Source of the DNA: a virus
DNA: 64,000 bases
Virus record (IMG/VR): IMGVR_UViG_3300047095_000535
Coordinates: 1 to 64,000 of that record
Strand: one strand, 5' to 3'
The number at the start of each line of letters is the position of its first letter. The stretch's first letter is position 1. The position numbers and the translations under genes are program-made. Positions 26,099 to 34,612 of the stretch are shown here, piece after piece. Under the pieces are notes generated by a model that was not told where the DNA came from, did no database searches, and saw nothing but the letters and a program-made list of their open reading frames with translations.

Positions 26099-28480
26099 AT
26101 GGCAATTAGAACAATCCAATCCCCGAACGTCGAGATACGCGAACGTGATTTATCCCTTATCGCACCACAAAACGTCGGTACCAACGTGTTTATTACGGGG
26201 TATACCTCTCAAGGTCCGATGGACGAGGTGTTACAAATCTCCTCTAAAGACGAGCTGGAAGGCATTTATGGCATTCCAACTAATAGTGCGGAGAGATACT
26301 TTTATCACGGAGTTAAGGAACTTTTAACTTCACCAGCAACCATCTATACATATAGACTGCCCTACGGCCCAGGAACCGGAGATGGATTCGGAAGTAATTA
26401 CTCCGCTTTGGTGTATCCGGTCAATTTTGTGACTACCACAGTCGCAAACTCCTTATCGCTGGTCTCTTCAACACTATCAAGTACCGCTATCAACGATTTA
26501 TCTGCGGCGGTTACTACAGACCTTGACCAACTGTCCGGAACATATGTTCTAGGAAATCCGGTACACCTTACACTGACGGAGAGTCAGTATAACCAAGCTC
26601 AACAAGGAATCAATTGGCAGTCCACCGCTCTAAATGCGGCCAACCTATCTTCCATAAACCAGATGGGTTATTCCGGGGTGATCATACTGAACAAGGCCCA
26701 GACCATTATCAACAGCCAGTTCGAAGGATTTTATGTTGGTATCATGGATAACTCCAATATCAACCCTGCTACCAACTTTACCACTATTTTAGGAGCGAAA
26801 ACCGTTAGCGTATCTGCGACTACGGCGGCTACCACTTATACCACGATTCCTAATGGAACCTTGGAATTCGGTCTATCTTCCAACTACCTGACTGGACCTA
26901 AGAACAGTATTTCCCAAGTTATGGAAAACCTTACCGACTATAACATCGACGGTAGGGAAGATGACGATCTGTTAAACGTTGGAGTATTTAAACTTCGTAA
27001 GAGTCTGTTCGCTACTGAAGCGTATAAACTGGATTACGTGGTGGACGGTGCGATTGTGGGATCTATCGACTCCTACCGCAAGCGTCTGAATCCTACCGGA
27101 GGACCGCAAGTATCCTTCTTCTTGGAGAGTGAGGACACTAATGACCGTAACGTGGAGATTTTAGTCAACCCATACATTTCCAACATCTACGGCAGAACCG
27201 CAGTTGACGCCAACGGTATTCCTCAAAAGAAAGTCCGGGTGCTGACCAATGCGCTATATTCTAGTGTAAGCGCACTTAGTACTATAGCATCCCTTTCCGC
27301 CACCAACAAATACGGTGTTCTTTATCCTCAACTGTCATATCTAGTGGCGAACTTGGGATACGCTGATAACCTGTATCCTCTTGGAGCGTTTAGTGACGCG
27401 CAAGTTAAGCAAAAGGATCTTGGGTCTATCCCAAGCAAAGTTGAACGTGCCTTGGACACCATCCGCAATGATGAGATTTATGACATAGATGTGGTTGTGG
27501 AAGCAGGGTTAGGAACCATTTATGCTTCAACTAAAGGCAGCAACCTATCATACTACGACGATACGGAAGCGTTTAACGCGCTTAGTTCACTTAGAACTTC
27601 CAACCCGCTAGACGAAACTGGTCTGGGCGTGCGGGCCAATTATAGCACGATTTTCAACCTGTTTGAAAACTTCTGTAACCTTCCTAGTAATACCGGGGGA
27701 CGTGGAGACTGTATGTTCATAGCCGACCCGATCCGTCATATTATGATCTCTGGAAAAAACACCCGCTATCTGTCTGACAGAAGCAAGAACTTCCAAACCG
27801 ATATCTTCTGGGCGATGAGACACCAGTTCGAACTTGAGAATACTTCATACGCGGCCATGTATGCAAACTGGGCGCAAACATATGATGAATACTTGGGTGA
27901 TAAGATCTGGGTACCGTTCTCATCCGTGGCGGCAGCGTCCTTCGCAAGAAATGATGCGGCAGAATTCCCATGGTCCGCTCCTGCTGGATATACCAGAGGA
28001 TTGGTAAGTGGTAACGTGATTGACATCGCGGTAACTCCTAATCAGAAACAACGGGACGAGTTGTATAAGACCAACTTCAACCCTGTGTTGTTCTCCCCCT
28101 CACAAGGTATAGCGATCTTCGGTCAAAAAACCCTTAGCAGAAAACCAAGCGCATTCGACAGGATCAACGTCCGTAGATTGTTCTTGGCTCTGGAAAGACC
28201 GACCAAAAAGGCAGCCATCTTCTACGTATTCGAACCTAACAACGAATACACTAGAACACGGTTTGTCAACACTCTTACGCCTTTGTTTGAGTATGCGAAA
28301 CAAAACGGTGGTCTGTATGATTACCTGATTGTCTGTGACGAGCGCAATAACACTCCTCAAGTTATAGATTCTAACGAACTTGTGGCTGATATATATATCA
28401 AACCAACCAGAACAGCAGAGTTCATAATTTGTCAGTTCACAGCAACACGCACGGACGCTAACTTTTTGGAGCTAGTCTAA
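26099..28480 (+). CDS. 18: Contractile tail sheath protein (gp18-like)
   Basis: 793 aa, longer than T4 gp18 (659 aa). The N-terminus IQSPNVEIRERDLS followed by NVFITGYTSQGP matches the sheath N-terminal arm and first strand ('PGVxxxExD... GFxxxGP'). The C-terminal region has the conserved sheath core: FNPVLFSPSQGIAIFGQKTL, then INVRRLFLALERPTKKA, FEPN and finally FIICQFTATRTDANF. Subunits form the contracting outer helix around the tube. Followed by a strong terminator, as expected for a highly expressed gene. Confidence 0.93.
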   Translation: MAIRTIQSPNVEIRERDLSLIAPQNVGTNVFITGYTSQGPMDEVLQISSKDELEGIYGIPTNSAERYFYHGVKELLTSPATIYTYRLPYGPGTGDGFGSNYSALVYPVNFVTTTVANSLSLVSSTLSSTAINDLSAAVTTDLDQLSGTYVLGNPVHLTLTESQYNQAQQGINWQSTALNAANLSSINQMGYSGVIILNKAQTIINSQFEGFYVGIMDNSNINPATNFTTILGAKTVSVSATTAATTYTTIPNGTLEFGLSSNYLTGPKNSISQVMENLTDYNIDGREDDDLLNVGVFKLRKSLFATEAYKLDYVVDGAIVGSIDSYRKRLNPTGGPQVSFFLESEDTNDRNVEILVNPYISNIYGRTAVDANGIPQKKVRVLTNALYSSVSALSTIASLSATNKYGVLYPQLSYLVANLGYADNLYPLGAFSDAQVKQKDLGSIPSKVERALDTIRNDEIYDIDVVVEAGLGTIYASTKGSNLSYYDDTEAFNALSSLRTSNPLDETGLGVRANYSTIFNLFENFCNLPSNTGGRGDCMFIADPIRHIMISGKNTRYLSDRSKNFQTDIFWAMRHQFELENTSYAAMYANWAQTYDEYLGDKIWVPFSSVAAASFARNDAAEFPWSAPAGYTRGLVSGNVIDIAVTPNQKQRDELYKTNFNPVLFSPSQGIAIFGQKTLSRKPSAFDRINVRRLFLALERPTKKAAIFYVFEPNNEYTRTRFVNTLTPLFEYAKQNGGLYDYLIVCDERNNTPQVIDSNELVADIYIKPTRTAEFIICQFTATRTDANFLELV

Positions 28481-28495
28481 GCGGTTCATAAGTCA

Positions 28496-28526
28496 AAAAA
28501 AGGGGAGCATTTCTGCTCCCCTTTTT
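28496..28526. terminator. Bidirectional rho-independent terminator
   Basis: AGGGGAGCA (28501-28509), loop TTTC, TGCTCCCCT (28514-28522): a perfect 9-bp stem flanked by an A-run on the left and a T-run on the right, so it works on both strands. It separates the convergent sheath and 444-aa genes. Confidence 0.92.
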
Positions 28527-28535
28527 CGTTGTAAA

Positions 28536-29870
28536 TTATCTAGGTCTGGACAGGATCGAACACGGCCCTTGTAGGAAAGACAACAGGATGTCTCCTAAAT
28601 CTTGGGCGGTTCCGAGGTTCCCATCAGGAGTCGAGAACACTATCTTTATAATACCTAGACGGGCGTTTATAGAGACCCCTTGAAAAAACTCATTGTTCCA
28701 TACCAGATGGTCGTAGAATCCATGTTGTTTGGCGATTTTAGCGAACTCTGGATCTTTCCACATTTGAGGATTGTTTTTCGGGTTAAACGACCTAACCGGA
28801 CTCTTTATGGCATGTTTTATACTACTGTCTGTGATGAGCCAGTACACTCCTCCATACAACTGGAACGTATTATCCTCTTTGTCCACATCATAGCTATAGT
28901 ATATATGGACGTTGTTTCTGTTGGCGCGGGACACCGCCTGCAATGCCTCGTTTTTAAGGTTGTCCATTGCGTACACTTCTTCCCGTATCTTATCTTCTAC
29001 ATCAGTGACTTTCTGCAACCCTTCGGCATTATGTGGATCAGGGTAGACGTTATTGGCTAGCTTAAACCCACTTCTGTTCTTGACTTTACTATTGAAGTTC
29101 TTCACCGCCCATTTTTTACAGAAGTTGGTAAACTCCATCATTGCCGCCCCGTACGGCTTTGCCACCCCGTACCCAAGTTCCCCCTCCATGTTGCGTAACG
29201 GTTTCAGGGTTATTCTAGATACAGGTTTTCGTAAATCCACTTTACCGTTCGGTCTTACTTCAGAAGAAGGTATTAGGTATGCCACCAATGTCCCCTCGTT
29301 GACTTCAGCAGGTAGGGTACAGGAGTTGTTGCCTTCCTTACGGTATTTCAGGTCAACACAGGATGTCCATGACCGTCCGGTTGACATGCCATATATATCA
29401 TACGGGTGTCGGGATATTACAATGCTGGTTTTATTGTCTTGTACATGGCGTATGGGGTCGGTTTTAAATAAATGGGTGTACTTTGGGCGATCCTTGGACT
29501 CCTCGTTTCTTCCCATAATAGATACCATGGGCTGTTTCAATTTTTCAAGGATTCGACCAATTTTATATATATTCTTATCTCCGGGTTTTTTACATATCCC
29601 GTCAATATAAGCTTTTACGTTAGGAATATCATACCCGTGTTGCTCTATGAAATTGGAAATCTGGTTGTATGAGCTGGTCATGTCCGATACCACATTGGAG
29701 AACGCGGCTTCAAAATCAAAGTTGAAATCGTATACTAGACGGTCCTTGTTTCCAAACACTTCGTTTATTTCCGGTATTTTATAAGCATTACTCTTGGTAC
29801 GGGTCATTTGTTTCTCTTTGGCCAAGTTTAGATCTATCGCTTCTTGGAAAAAATTTGTGAACGGCTCCAT
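28536..29870 (-). CDS. Unknown late protein with capsid-targeting-like N-terminus
   Basis: 444 aa. The opening MEPFTNFFQEAIDLN is very similar in shape to the T4 internal-protein targeting peptide (MKTYQEFIAEA type): short, aromatic, with Gln-Glu-Ala as a possible prohead-protease site. The central segment ISRHPYDIYGMSTGRSWTSC followed by VDL is a conserved block of a phage protein family of unknown function. An EDNTFQLYGG segment follows. A late box ends 6 nt before the ATG. Likely packaged in or on the head; activity unknown. Confidence 0.6.
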   Translation of the reverse strand: MEPFTNFFQEAIDLNLAKEKQMTRTKSNAYKIPEINEVFGNKDRLVYDFNFDFEAAFSNVVSDMTSSYNQISNFIEQHGYDIPNVKAYIDGICKKPGDKNIYKIGRILEKLKQPMVSIMGRNEESKDRPKYTHLFKTDPIRHVQDNKTSIVISRHPYDIYGMSTGRSWTSCVDLKYRKEGNNSCTLPAEVNEGTLVAYLIPSSEVRPNGKVDLRKPVSRITLKPLRNMEGELGYGVAKPYGAAMMEFTNFCKKWAVKNFNSKVKNRSGFKLANNVYPDPHNAEGLQKVTDVEDKIREEVYAMDNLKNEALQAVSRANRNNVHIYYSYDVDKEDNTFQLYGGVYWLITDSSIKHAIKSPVRSFNPKNNPQMWKDPEFAKIAKQHGFYDHLVWNNEFFQGVSINARLGIIKIVFSTPDGNLGTAQDLGDILLSFLQGPCSILSRPR

Positions 29871-29935
29871 GGATACTATTTAACGGTTTTTGATACCTAT
29901 TGAGCTAAAACATACATTAAATGGTAAATACTAAC
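29871..29935. promoter_or_regulatory. Divergent late promoter boxes
   Basis: Minus-strand TTAAATA (29877-29882) lies 6 nt before the ATG at 29870. Plus-strand GTAAATA (29925-29930) lies 5 nt before the ATG at 29936. The plus box sits after an earlier in-frame ATG (29921), arguing that 29936 is the true start. Confidence 0.6.
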
Positions 29936-30499
29936 ATGCCAGTCGATATCAACAACTTTTTCAATGTAGCATCCCAGAAGCAATTTTCAAGAGACTTCTT
30001 CATGCGTATCAAACAAATCACCGTTCCGGGGATGTCTCTTAACGGAGAAACAGACCTAGTGTTCGCCAAAACTGCTAAACTACCCGGGCGGGATATTGAG
30101 GACAAGACCGTAAATTACTCTGGTCAAGTCTTCCATGTGAATGGTAGAGCAGTGTACCCCGGATCAGAGTCATATAGCATCGAGTTTTATATGGATCAGG
30201 AGTTGGATTTACGCACCAAGCTTGAAAAAGCTTCTAGGTTGACCTTTAATAACGAAACCACGACAGGTAACATGTGTATGCCCGGACCAGAAAGCGTAAT
30301 GGTAGTCGATGTTTTAGCACTTCCATGTGGAATTGGCAACCAAGCAGGTACAGGATTCCAAGTGGTCAAAGAGATCAAGTTCGTAGGGGTTTCCATTAGA
30401 TCCATCGGAGAAGTGGAGTACGCTATTGCCGATGGTACAGGTGAAATCAAGACTCTAAACGCGACGTTCTCCTACCACTGGTACGAAGATTTCAGCTAA
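29936..30499 (+). CDS. 19: Tail tube protein (gp19-like)
   Basis: 187 aa from the ATG at 29936; T4 gp19 is 163 aa. It starts MPVDINNFFNVASQKQFSRD, then RIKQITVPGMSL and FAKTAKLPGRDIEDKTVNY, the 'LPGR...' loop typical of gp19 tube proteins, followed by ESYSIEFYMDQELDLR and a final EIKTLNATFSYHWYEDF strand. Hexamers stack to form the inner tube on which the sheath polymerises. Next to the sheath and followed by its own terminator, matching a high-copy product. Confidence 0.88.
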   Translation: MPVDINNFFNVASQKQFSRDFFMRIKQITVPGMSLNGETDLVFAKTAKLPGRDIEDKTVNYSGQVFHVNGRAVYPGSESYSIEFYMDQELDLRTKLEKASRLTFNNETTTGNMCMPGPESVMVVDVLALPCGIGNQAGTGFQVVKEIKFVGVSIRSIGEVEYAIADGTGEIKTLNATFSYHWYEDFS

Positions 30500-30517
30500 T
30501 TGTATCCCCTCTTTCTC

Positions 30518-30548
30518 AATCCGGTTGTCGAAAGATGACCGGATTTTT
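30518..30548 (+). terminator. Rho-independent terminator
   Basis: AATCCGGT (30518-30525) and ACCGGATT (30538-30545) make an 8-bp stem followed by T's, directly downstream of the tube gene. An ATG at 30535 lies inside this hairpin and is therefore unlikely to be a start. Confidence 0.85.
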
Positions 30549-30568
30549 GTATTATATAACAGAGGCTC

Positions 30569-30574
30569 TAAATA
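30569..30574 (+). promoter_or_regulatory. Late promoter box TAAATA
   Basis: CTAAATA ends 5 nt before a GTG at 30580 (and 11 nt before another at 30586). Confidence 0.55.
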
Positions 30575-30579
30575 TTTGT

Positions 30580-31179
30580 GTGTCAGTGAGTATCGATGAG
30601 TTCTTTTCAGCGTTTTCCCAAGATAATAGGTTTTTCCTACATCTGCCTGTTTTATGGGGAGTGACCATTGACGGGGTGACGAAAGACGCCATCAACTCCG
30701 TTCTACAAGACGCGGATGAAAAATGGGTCGCTAAATCAGACCCTTCCAATTACACGAAAAGTGGTAATATCCTAGTCGCGCAAGAAGTCTCGCTGCCTAA
30801 TGAAACTTCCGAGTTTACTACACTGGAGTCAGGATCAGGTATGGGTGGGTATTTTCCGGGGTATGGACTAAATGCTCGTTCTAACTTTCTAAATCGGAGT
30901 ACGTCGGTCAACTTCCTACAGACGGAAGATGATATTGTCCATAACTTCTTCCGACCATGGATGATCGCAGTTGGTATAAAGGGATTGGTGGAGTACGGCC
31001 CCACCCTGAAATCTACGATGATAGTCAGGCAGTATAAGAACGATGGGGAGTTTATAAGAGGATTCCGGTTTCGTAAAGCCTTTCCAACCGCAGTTGAACC
31101 GTTTACTCTGAATTATGACAACACGGACTTTAAGATACAGTCAGTTACGTTTGCGTGTACCAACTACGAACAGTTATGA
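30580..31179 (+). CDS. Tail-tube-fold protein, second gp19-like paralogue
   Basis: 199 aa from GTG 30580, chosen by late-box spacing. The N-terminus VSIDEFFSAFSQDNRFFLHL lines up with PVDINNFF...FSRDFFMRI of the tube protein. The C-terminal FRFRKAFPTAVEPFTLNYDN matches the 25425 protein. Tube-fold duplicates in contractile phages act as tube-baseplate adaptors or tail terminators (gp54-, gp48- or gp3-like). It overlaps the next baseplate gene by 4 nt. The precise role is not decided by sequence alone. Confidence 0.65.
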   Translation: MSVSIDEFFSAFSQDNRFFLHLPVLWGVTIDGVTKDAINSVLQDADEKWVAKSDPSNYTKSGNILVAQEVSLPNETSEFTTLESGSGMGGYFPGYGLNARSNFLNRSTSVNFLQTEDDIVHNFFRPWMIAVGIKGLVEYGPTLKSTMIVRQYKNDGEFIRGFRFRKAFPTAVEPFTLNYDNTDFKIQSVTFACTNYEQL

Positions 31180-31883
31180 ATACCATTACATTTGGTAAGT
31201 TGCGGGAACTTACAATCGCTGATAATAAAAAGCAATCGCAGGTATTGGTGGACTATTTCAACACTTTTGAAGGAGATAACACTTTTGAAAAGTTTAAGTC
31301 TATTTTAACTGCTTGGGAGAATGATGTATCATATACGATAACACTCAACATCAATAATATTCCTACTAAAATATCTTTATCTTATATATTATCAGAATTA
31401 CCATCAACACTTAATAATGAGATTGTAATACAGAACACAGACATGAAATTAGTACTTGACATTCCCCAAAGGTATGTTAGTACTAATGATATAATTCCTA
31501 TTTACGATATTATAAAATACATAAATCTATATGGTGTTTCTATAAATCTGATAAATCTATCTTTATACGAAAAAAGTACTATTATCAACAATCTACCCGC
31601 CTATTCATACAATCTTATAATGAATAGTATATTAAACGACACCACGAAGGTCGTTTCATTCAATAATCCCCTTCTAGAGTCGTGTAAGTTCAACTTTTTA
31701 ACGAACAACCCATATTTGTTTTTAAAGGGGATATTTTCCAGATACACGGAAGACTATTTCAGAGATACTATCTATTTATTATCCAAGAAGATCGACGGGC
31801 AGCTATTACTGGATAGCACTTTACAGGACATTGAGTATTATATAAATAGGTTCACGGAAGAAATGAACGCCGGGACCAATTGA
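31176..31883 (+). CDS. Baseplate hub-associated protein (gp26-like family)
   Basis: 235 aa from the ATG overlapping the upstream stop (ATGA). MNTITFGKLREL is followed by an Asn/Ile-rich body. The segment STIINNLPAYSYNLIMNSI parallels AKIVDNLPISINKQIIEFI in the next gene, so the two are paralogues. The layout (LDIP, then 'IIxNLP', then helix) fits the T4 gp26/gp51 baseplate hub assembly family. T4 gp26 is 208 aa. The middle part is notably A+T-rich compared with neighbours. It lies just upstream of the tape-measure-like gene as in T4. Confidence 0.6.
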   Translation: MNTITFGKLRELTIADNKKQSQVLVDYFNTFEGDNTFEKFKSILTAWENDVSYTITLNINNIPTKISLSYILSELPSTLNNEIVIQNTDMKLVLDIPQRYVSTNDIIPIYDIIKYINLYGVSINLINLSLYEKSTIINNLPAYSYNLIMNSILNDTTKVVSFNNPLLESCKFNFLTNNPYLFLKGIFSRYTEDYFRDTIYLLSKKIDGQLLLDSTLQDIEYYINRFTEEMNAGTN

Positions 31884-31908
31884 CAAATGGCAATCGTGTG
31901 CTTAAATA
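31880..31908 (+). promoter_or_regulatory. Hybrid promoter: TTGACA, 17 nt, TAAATA
   Basis: A perfect sigma70 -35 hexamer (31880-31885) lies 17 nt upstream of the late box TAAATA (31903-31908), which ends 6 nt before the ATG at 31915. The arrangement could allow use by both host holoenzyme and the late system. Confidence 0.5.
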
Positions 31909-31914
31909 GTGGGC

Positions 31915-32649
31915 ATGGACGACAACGTTAAGACTCTGCTGGATAAAATCCAAGAACTAAAAGCCCCTCTGGTATCGGTATATGTGAATTCTGCCAAACC
32001 TGCGGTTGATTGTACCCCTCTATCGTTTAAACAACAGAAGGATCTTATTTCCACAGTGGCGGATGGGGTTGTTGGGTCTTTAAAGTTCCAAAAGATTCTG
32101 AACGGAGTTGTCATGGAAAATACCGCGTTGGATGATTTAAAAACCACGGACAGGCTGCCCATTATACTACAACTAAGGGCCAATGCGATTGGTGATCAAA
32201 TCAGGGTTGGTGGGGAGAAAGGAAAGCTGTCACCTATTTTGAAAAAGATTAAGAAGTTCAAGGTGGTCCAATCCAAGACGATTACCGGAGACTTGACAGT
32301 GGAAGTGGAAGTTCCTACTCTCGCATCGGAGAATCGGATTATACAGGTTACGATTGATCTACTTAAAAAAGACGGAGAAGCGGAGGTTGGAAAAAATATC
32401 GGTAATGTATATACCCATGAGATTGTAAAATACATCAAATCCATTAAGTTTGGAGAACAGGAATTGGTTTTCTTGGATATCCCCGTGAGTGATAGAGCCA
32501 AAATCGTGGATAATTTGCCAATATCCATCAATAAACAGATCATCGAGTTTATTCAGGACATTAAAAAGGCTGAGACTGAGTTGCTTACAATTGAGCTTAA
32601 TGGGGAAACCAAAATTCTGGAAATTGATGTAGGTTTCTTCGATTCTTAA
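31915..32649 (+). CDS. Baseplate hub-associated protein (gp26-like family)
   Basis: 244 aa from the ATG at 31915 (6 nt after the late box); an in-frame GTG at 31909 is less likely. Charged N-terminal helix (MDDNVKTLLDKIQELKAP), then beta-rich centre and FLDIPVSDRAKIVDNLPISI near residue 190, shared with the 235-aa paralogue upstream. The C-terminus ends in strand pairs (ELNGETKILEIDVGFF). Such two-copy gp26/gp51-like arrangements sit next to hub genes. Role in hub assembly is inferred. Confidence 0.6.
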   Translation: MDDNVKTLLDKIQELKAPLVSVYVNSAKPAVDCTPLSFKQQKDLISTVADGVVGSLKFQKILNGVVMENTALDDLKTTDRLPIILQLRANAIGDQIRVGGEKGKLSPILKKIKKFKVVQSKTITGDLTVEVEVPTLASENRIIQVTIDLLKKDGEAEVGKNIGNVYTHEIVKYIKSIKFGEQELVFLDIPVSDRAKIVDNLPISINKQIIEFIQDIKKAETELLTIELNGETKILEIDVGFFDS

Positions 32650-32657
32650 TGATCGGT

Positions 32658-32663
32658 TAAATA
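32658..32663 (+). promoter_or_regulatory. Late promoter box TAAATA
   Basis: TTAAATA ends 6 nt before the GTG at 32670. Confidence 0.6.
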
Positions 32664-32669
32664 TTATTT

Positions 32670-34604
32670 GTGGATGATAAACTCATACAAATAGTAGGCG
32701 AGCTTTTAGGGCTATTAGACCAGCTTGTAGAAGAAAAGGGCGTTCCCAAGGATAAAGCCCTTGCTGATAAGAACATTGTTGGTACCTCTATTGGGAGTAA
32801 GAAGCTTCCCACCAAGTTACCTCCGAATGCCAAGCGTCTTCTTGAAGAAACATTTACGTTGTTTAACAAGATGTTCTTCGATTATCAGAAGAAAATGGCT
32901 CCCGACACCAAGGATAAAACACTAGCCAAAACTACCATTCCGCCTTCCTTATCATCCAAGAACAAGGAAGGAAAAGAACAATCAGGGGGATTTTGGAGTG
33001 GAATAGGAAAAATCTTTATGGGAGTTGGTACAGCAGCGTTGGCAGCATTGATAGGTGGACTAATGGAGAATGGTCCGTTTAAAGGAGTGGCTAAAATATT
33101 TGCCAAAGTCGGGGTTGGGTTATTCGCTAAAATGTCGGTGAAGCTTCTTAGGCACTTCGGTATTGCGGCGAAACGAATTCCGTTTTTAGGGTCAATTGTA
33201 TCTCTTTGGTTTGCGTGGGACCGATATCAGAATGATGATAACGTAGGTGCGATAATCGATGTGCTTAGTGCGTTATGTAATTTGATTCCACCCCCTTTTG
33301 GCACTGCTTTATCATTAGGGTTGGACGTTCTGAATGCGTATCTGGATGTAAAGTCTGGACAATCAGCAGGAAATCCACAACAGGCTAAAAAAATAGATAT
33401 TCTTAAGGATATGGCGTCTTCTATTGGAACGTTTATATGGAATAATCGAAATTATATTCCGGTATTGAGTTCTATCGACAAGTTTGCGTCGTCGTGGGAT
33501 GAGTTGAAGGCGGGTAAAGTTGTGTCAGGTGTTAAACATTTTGGGTATGCGATGTTTGAGTTGCTTACTGGAATCGATGTGGATAAATTCGCTACCGGAT
33601 TTTCGATATTGACAGGTATGACCAGCAGTACTAAAGCGGAACCTGCCGCCGTTGCCGCCAGTTCGGTCATACCGGATGGTATGATGTCCGCTATCGGGTC
33701 GTGGTTATGGAGTAAACGTCAGTATATACCGATTTTGAGTTCAGTCAATAGATTCATGATGGCGTGGGACGATATTAAAGCGGGAAACATCATGGATGGA
33801 CTAGGAAACATCGGTATAGGTCTTCTTAGTTTCTTAACCGGAGGGGATGCCAAAATGGTTCTCGACGGAATGGGAGCGTTTATGGGTATGGTCGGTGGAA
33901 CGAAAGAAACCGTACAGAAACCCGTCGCGAATTCGTCCATGTTGGAAGATATAGCGGGTTGGATGGCCAAGAAGGTTTCGGAACTCATTGGATGGATAAA
34001 AGATCTGGTATGGGATAGGTTGAAGGCTTTGACCGGAGACTTGGCGAACATGGTTAGCTCTACTTGGACCGGAGACAACGTTAAGCAAATGGTTGACACT
34101 GTTGGTAATAAGGCCAAGGAAGCGGCGAACATTACATTCTCCTATATGAGTAATATATGGGATTCCTTCTCCATGGGATCTAAATCATTGGCGGATAAGT
34201 CCGGTGAAATGATGAAGCAGGTACGCAACACGGTTGCTTCTGCGGAGGCAGGAGTTCGGGAATCCACCAAAGGGATCATGGCGGGAGCTTATATCAAGTT
34301 GGCTGAAGATAAACAATCACTGGTTTCCAAGAGTCCTCCCGTTACTCTGGTTATGCCTGAACGGGGAGAGACGGTGGACACACTAGCCAATTTATACAAA
34401 GCGTCCATAGAGCAGATACGCCTACTTGGATTATTGGTCGGAGTTGGTAATAGCTCATTGTCCGAATTACGCCGAATCGCTGGTATAAGCGGGGGTGGTG
34501 GAGGCGGGGGTATAGCACCTCCCCAAGCATCCAATAAATCACCTCTCATCCAAGTAGCTACTAATAGGGAAGGGTTTGCTGACAGTCCTTATGTCATCGC
34601 TTAA
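32670..34604 (+). CDS. Tape-measure-like / baseplate hub protein (gp29 position)
   Basis: 644 aa, GTG start; T4 gp29 is 590 aa. The N-terminal 100 residues are charged and helical (LLGLLDQLVEEKGVPKDKA). Residues about 110-150 are hydrophobic and glycine-rich (IGKIFMGVGTAALAALIGG). Three degenerate copies of an element 'P(V/I/F)L(S/G)S(I/V)xxxxxxWDx(I/L)KAG...' follow (near 165, 265 and 350). An amphipathic region and a C-terminal Gly-run (SGGGGGGG) end the protein. Size, hydrophobic helices and location between gp26-like and gp48/54-like genes fit the tape measure that sets tail length. Confidence 0.65.
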   Translation: MDDKLIQIVGELLGLLDQLVEEKGVPKDKALADKNIVGTSIGSKKLPTKLPPNAKRLLEETFTLFNKMFFDYQKKMAPDTKDKTLAKTTIPPSLSSKNKEGKEQSGGFWSGIGKIFMGVGTAALAALIGGLMENGPFKGVAKIFAKVGVGLFAKMSVKLLRHFGIAAKRIPFLGSIVSLWFAWDRYQNDDNVGAIIDVLSALCNLIPPPFGTALSLGLDVLNAYLDVKSGQSAGNPQQAKKIDILKDMASSIGTFIWNNRNYIPVLSSIDKFASSWDELKAGKVVSGVKHFGYAMFELLTGIDVDKFATGFSILTGMTSSTKAEPAAVAASSVIPDGMMSAIGSWLWSKRQYIPILSSVNRFMMAWDDIKAGNIMDGLGNIGIGLLSFLTGGDAKMVLDGMGAFMGMVGGTKETVQKPVANSSMLEDIAGWMAKKVSELIGWIKDLVWDRLKALTGDLANMVSSTWTGDNVKQMVDTVGNKAKEAANITFSYMSNIWDSFSMGSKSLADKSGEMMKQVRNTVASAEAGVRESTKGIMAGAYIKLAEDKQSLVSKSPPVTLVMPERGETVDTLANLYKASIEQIRLLGLLVGVGNSSLSELRRIAGISGGGGGGGIAPPQASNKSPLIQVATNREGFADSPYVIA

Positions 34605-34607
34605 ATA
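34602..34607 (+). promoter_or_regulatory. Late promoter box TAAATA
   Basis: TTAAATA overlapping the stop of the tape-measure-like gene; ends 5 nt before the ATG at 34613. Confidence 0.6.
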
Positions 34608-34612
34608 ATGAT

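Noticed and set aside
30535-30579. ATG at 30535 as start of the second tube-like protein
   Set aside because: It lies inside a terminator hairpin; the GTG after the late box fits the promoter geometry.
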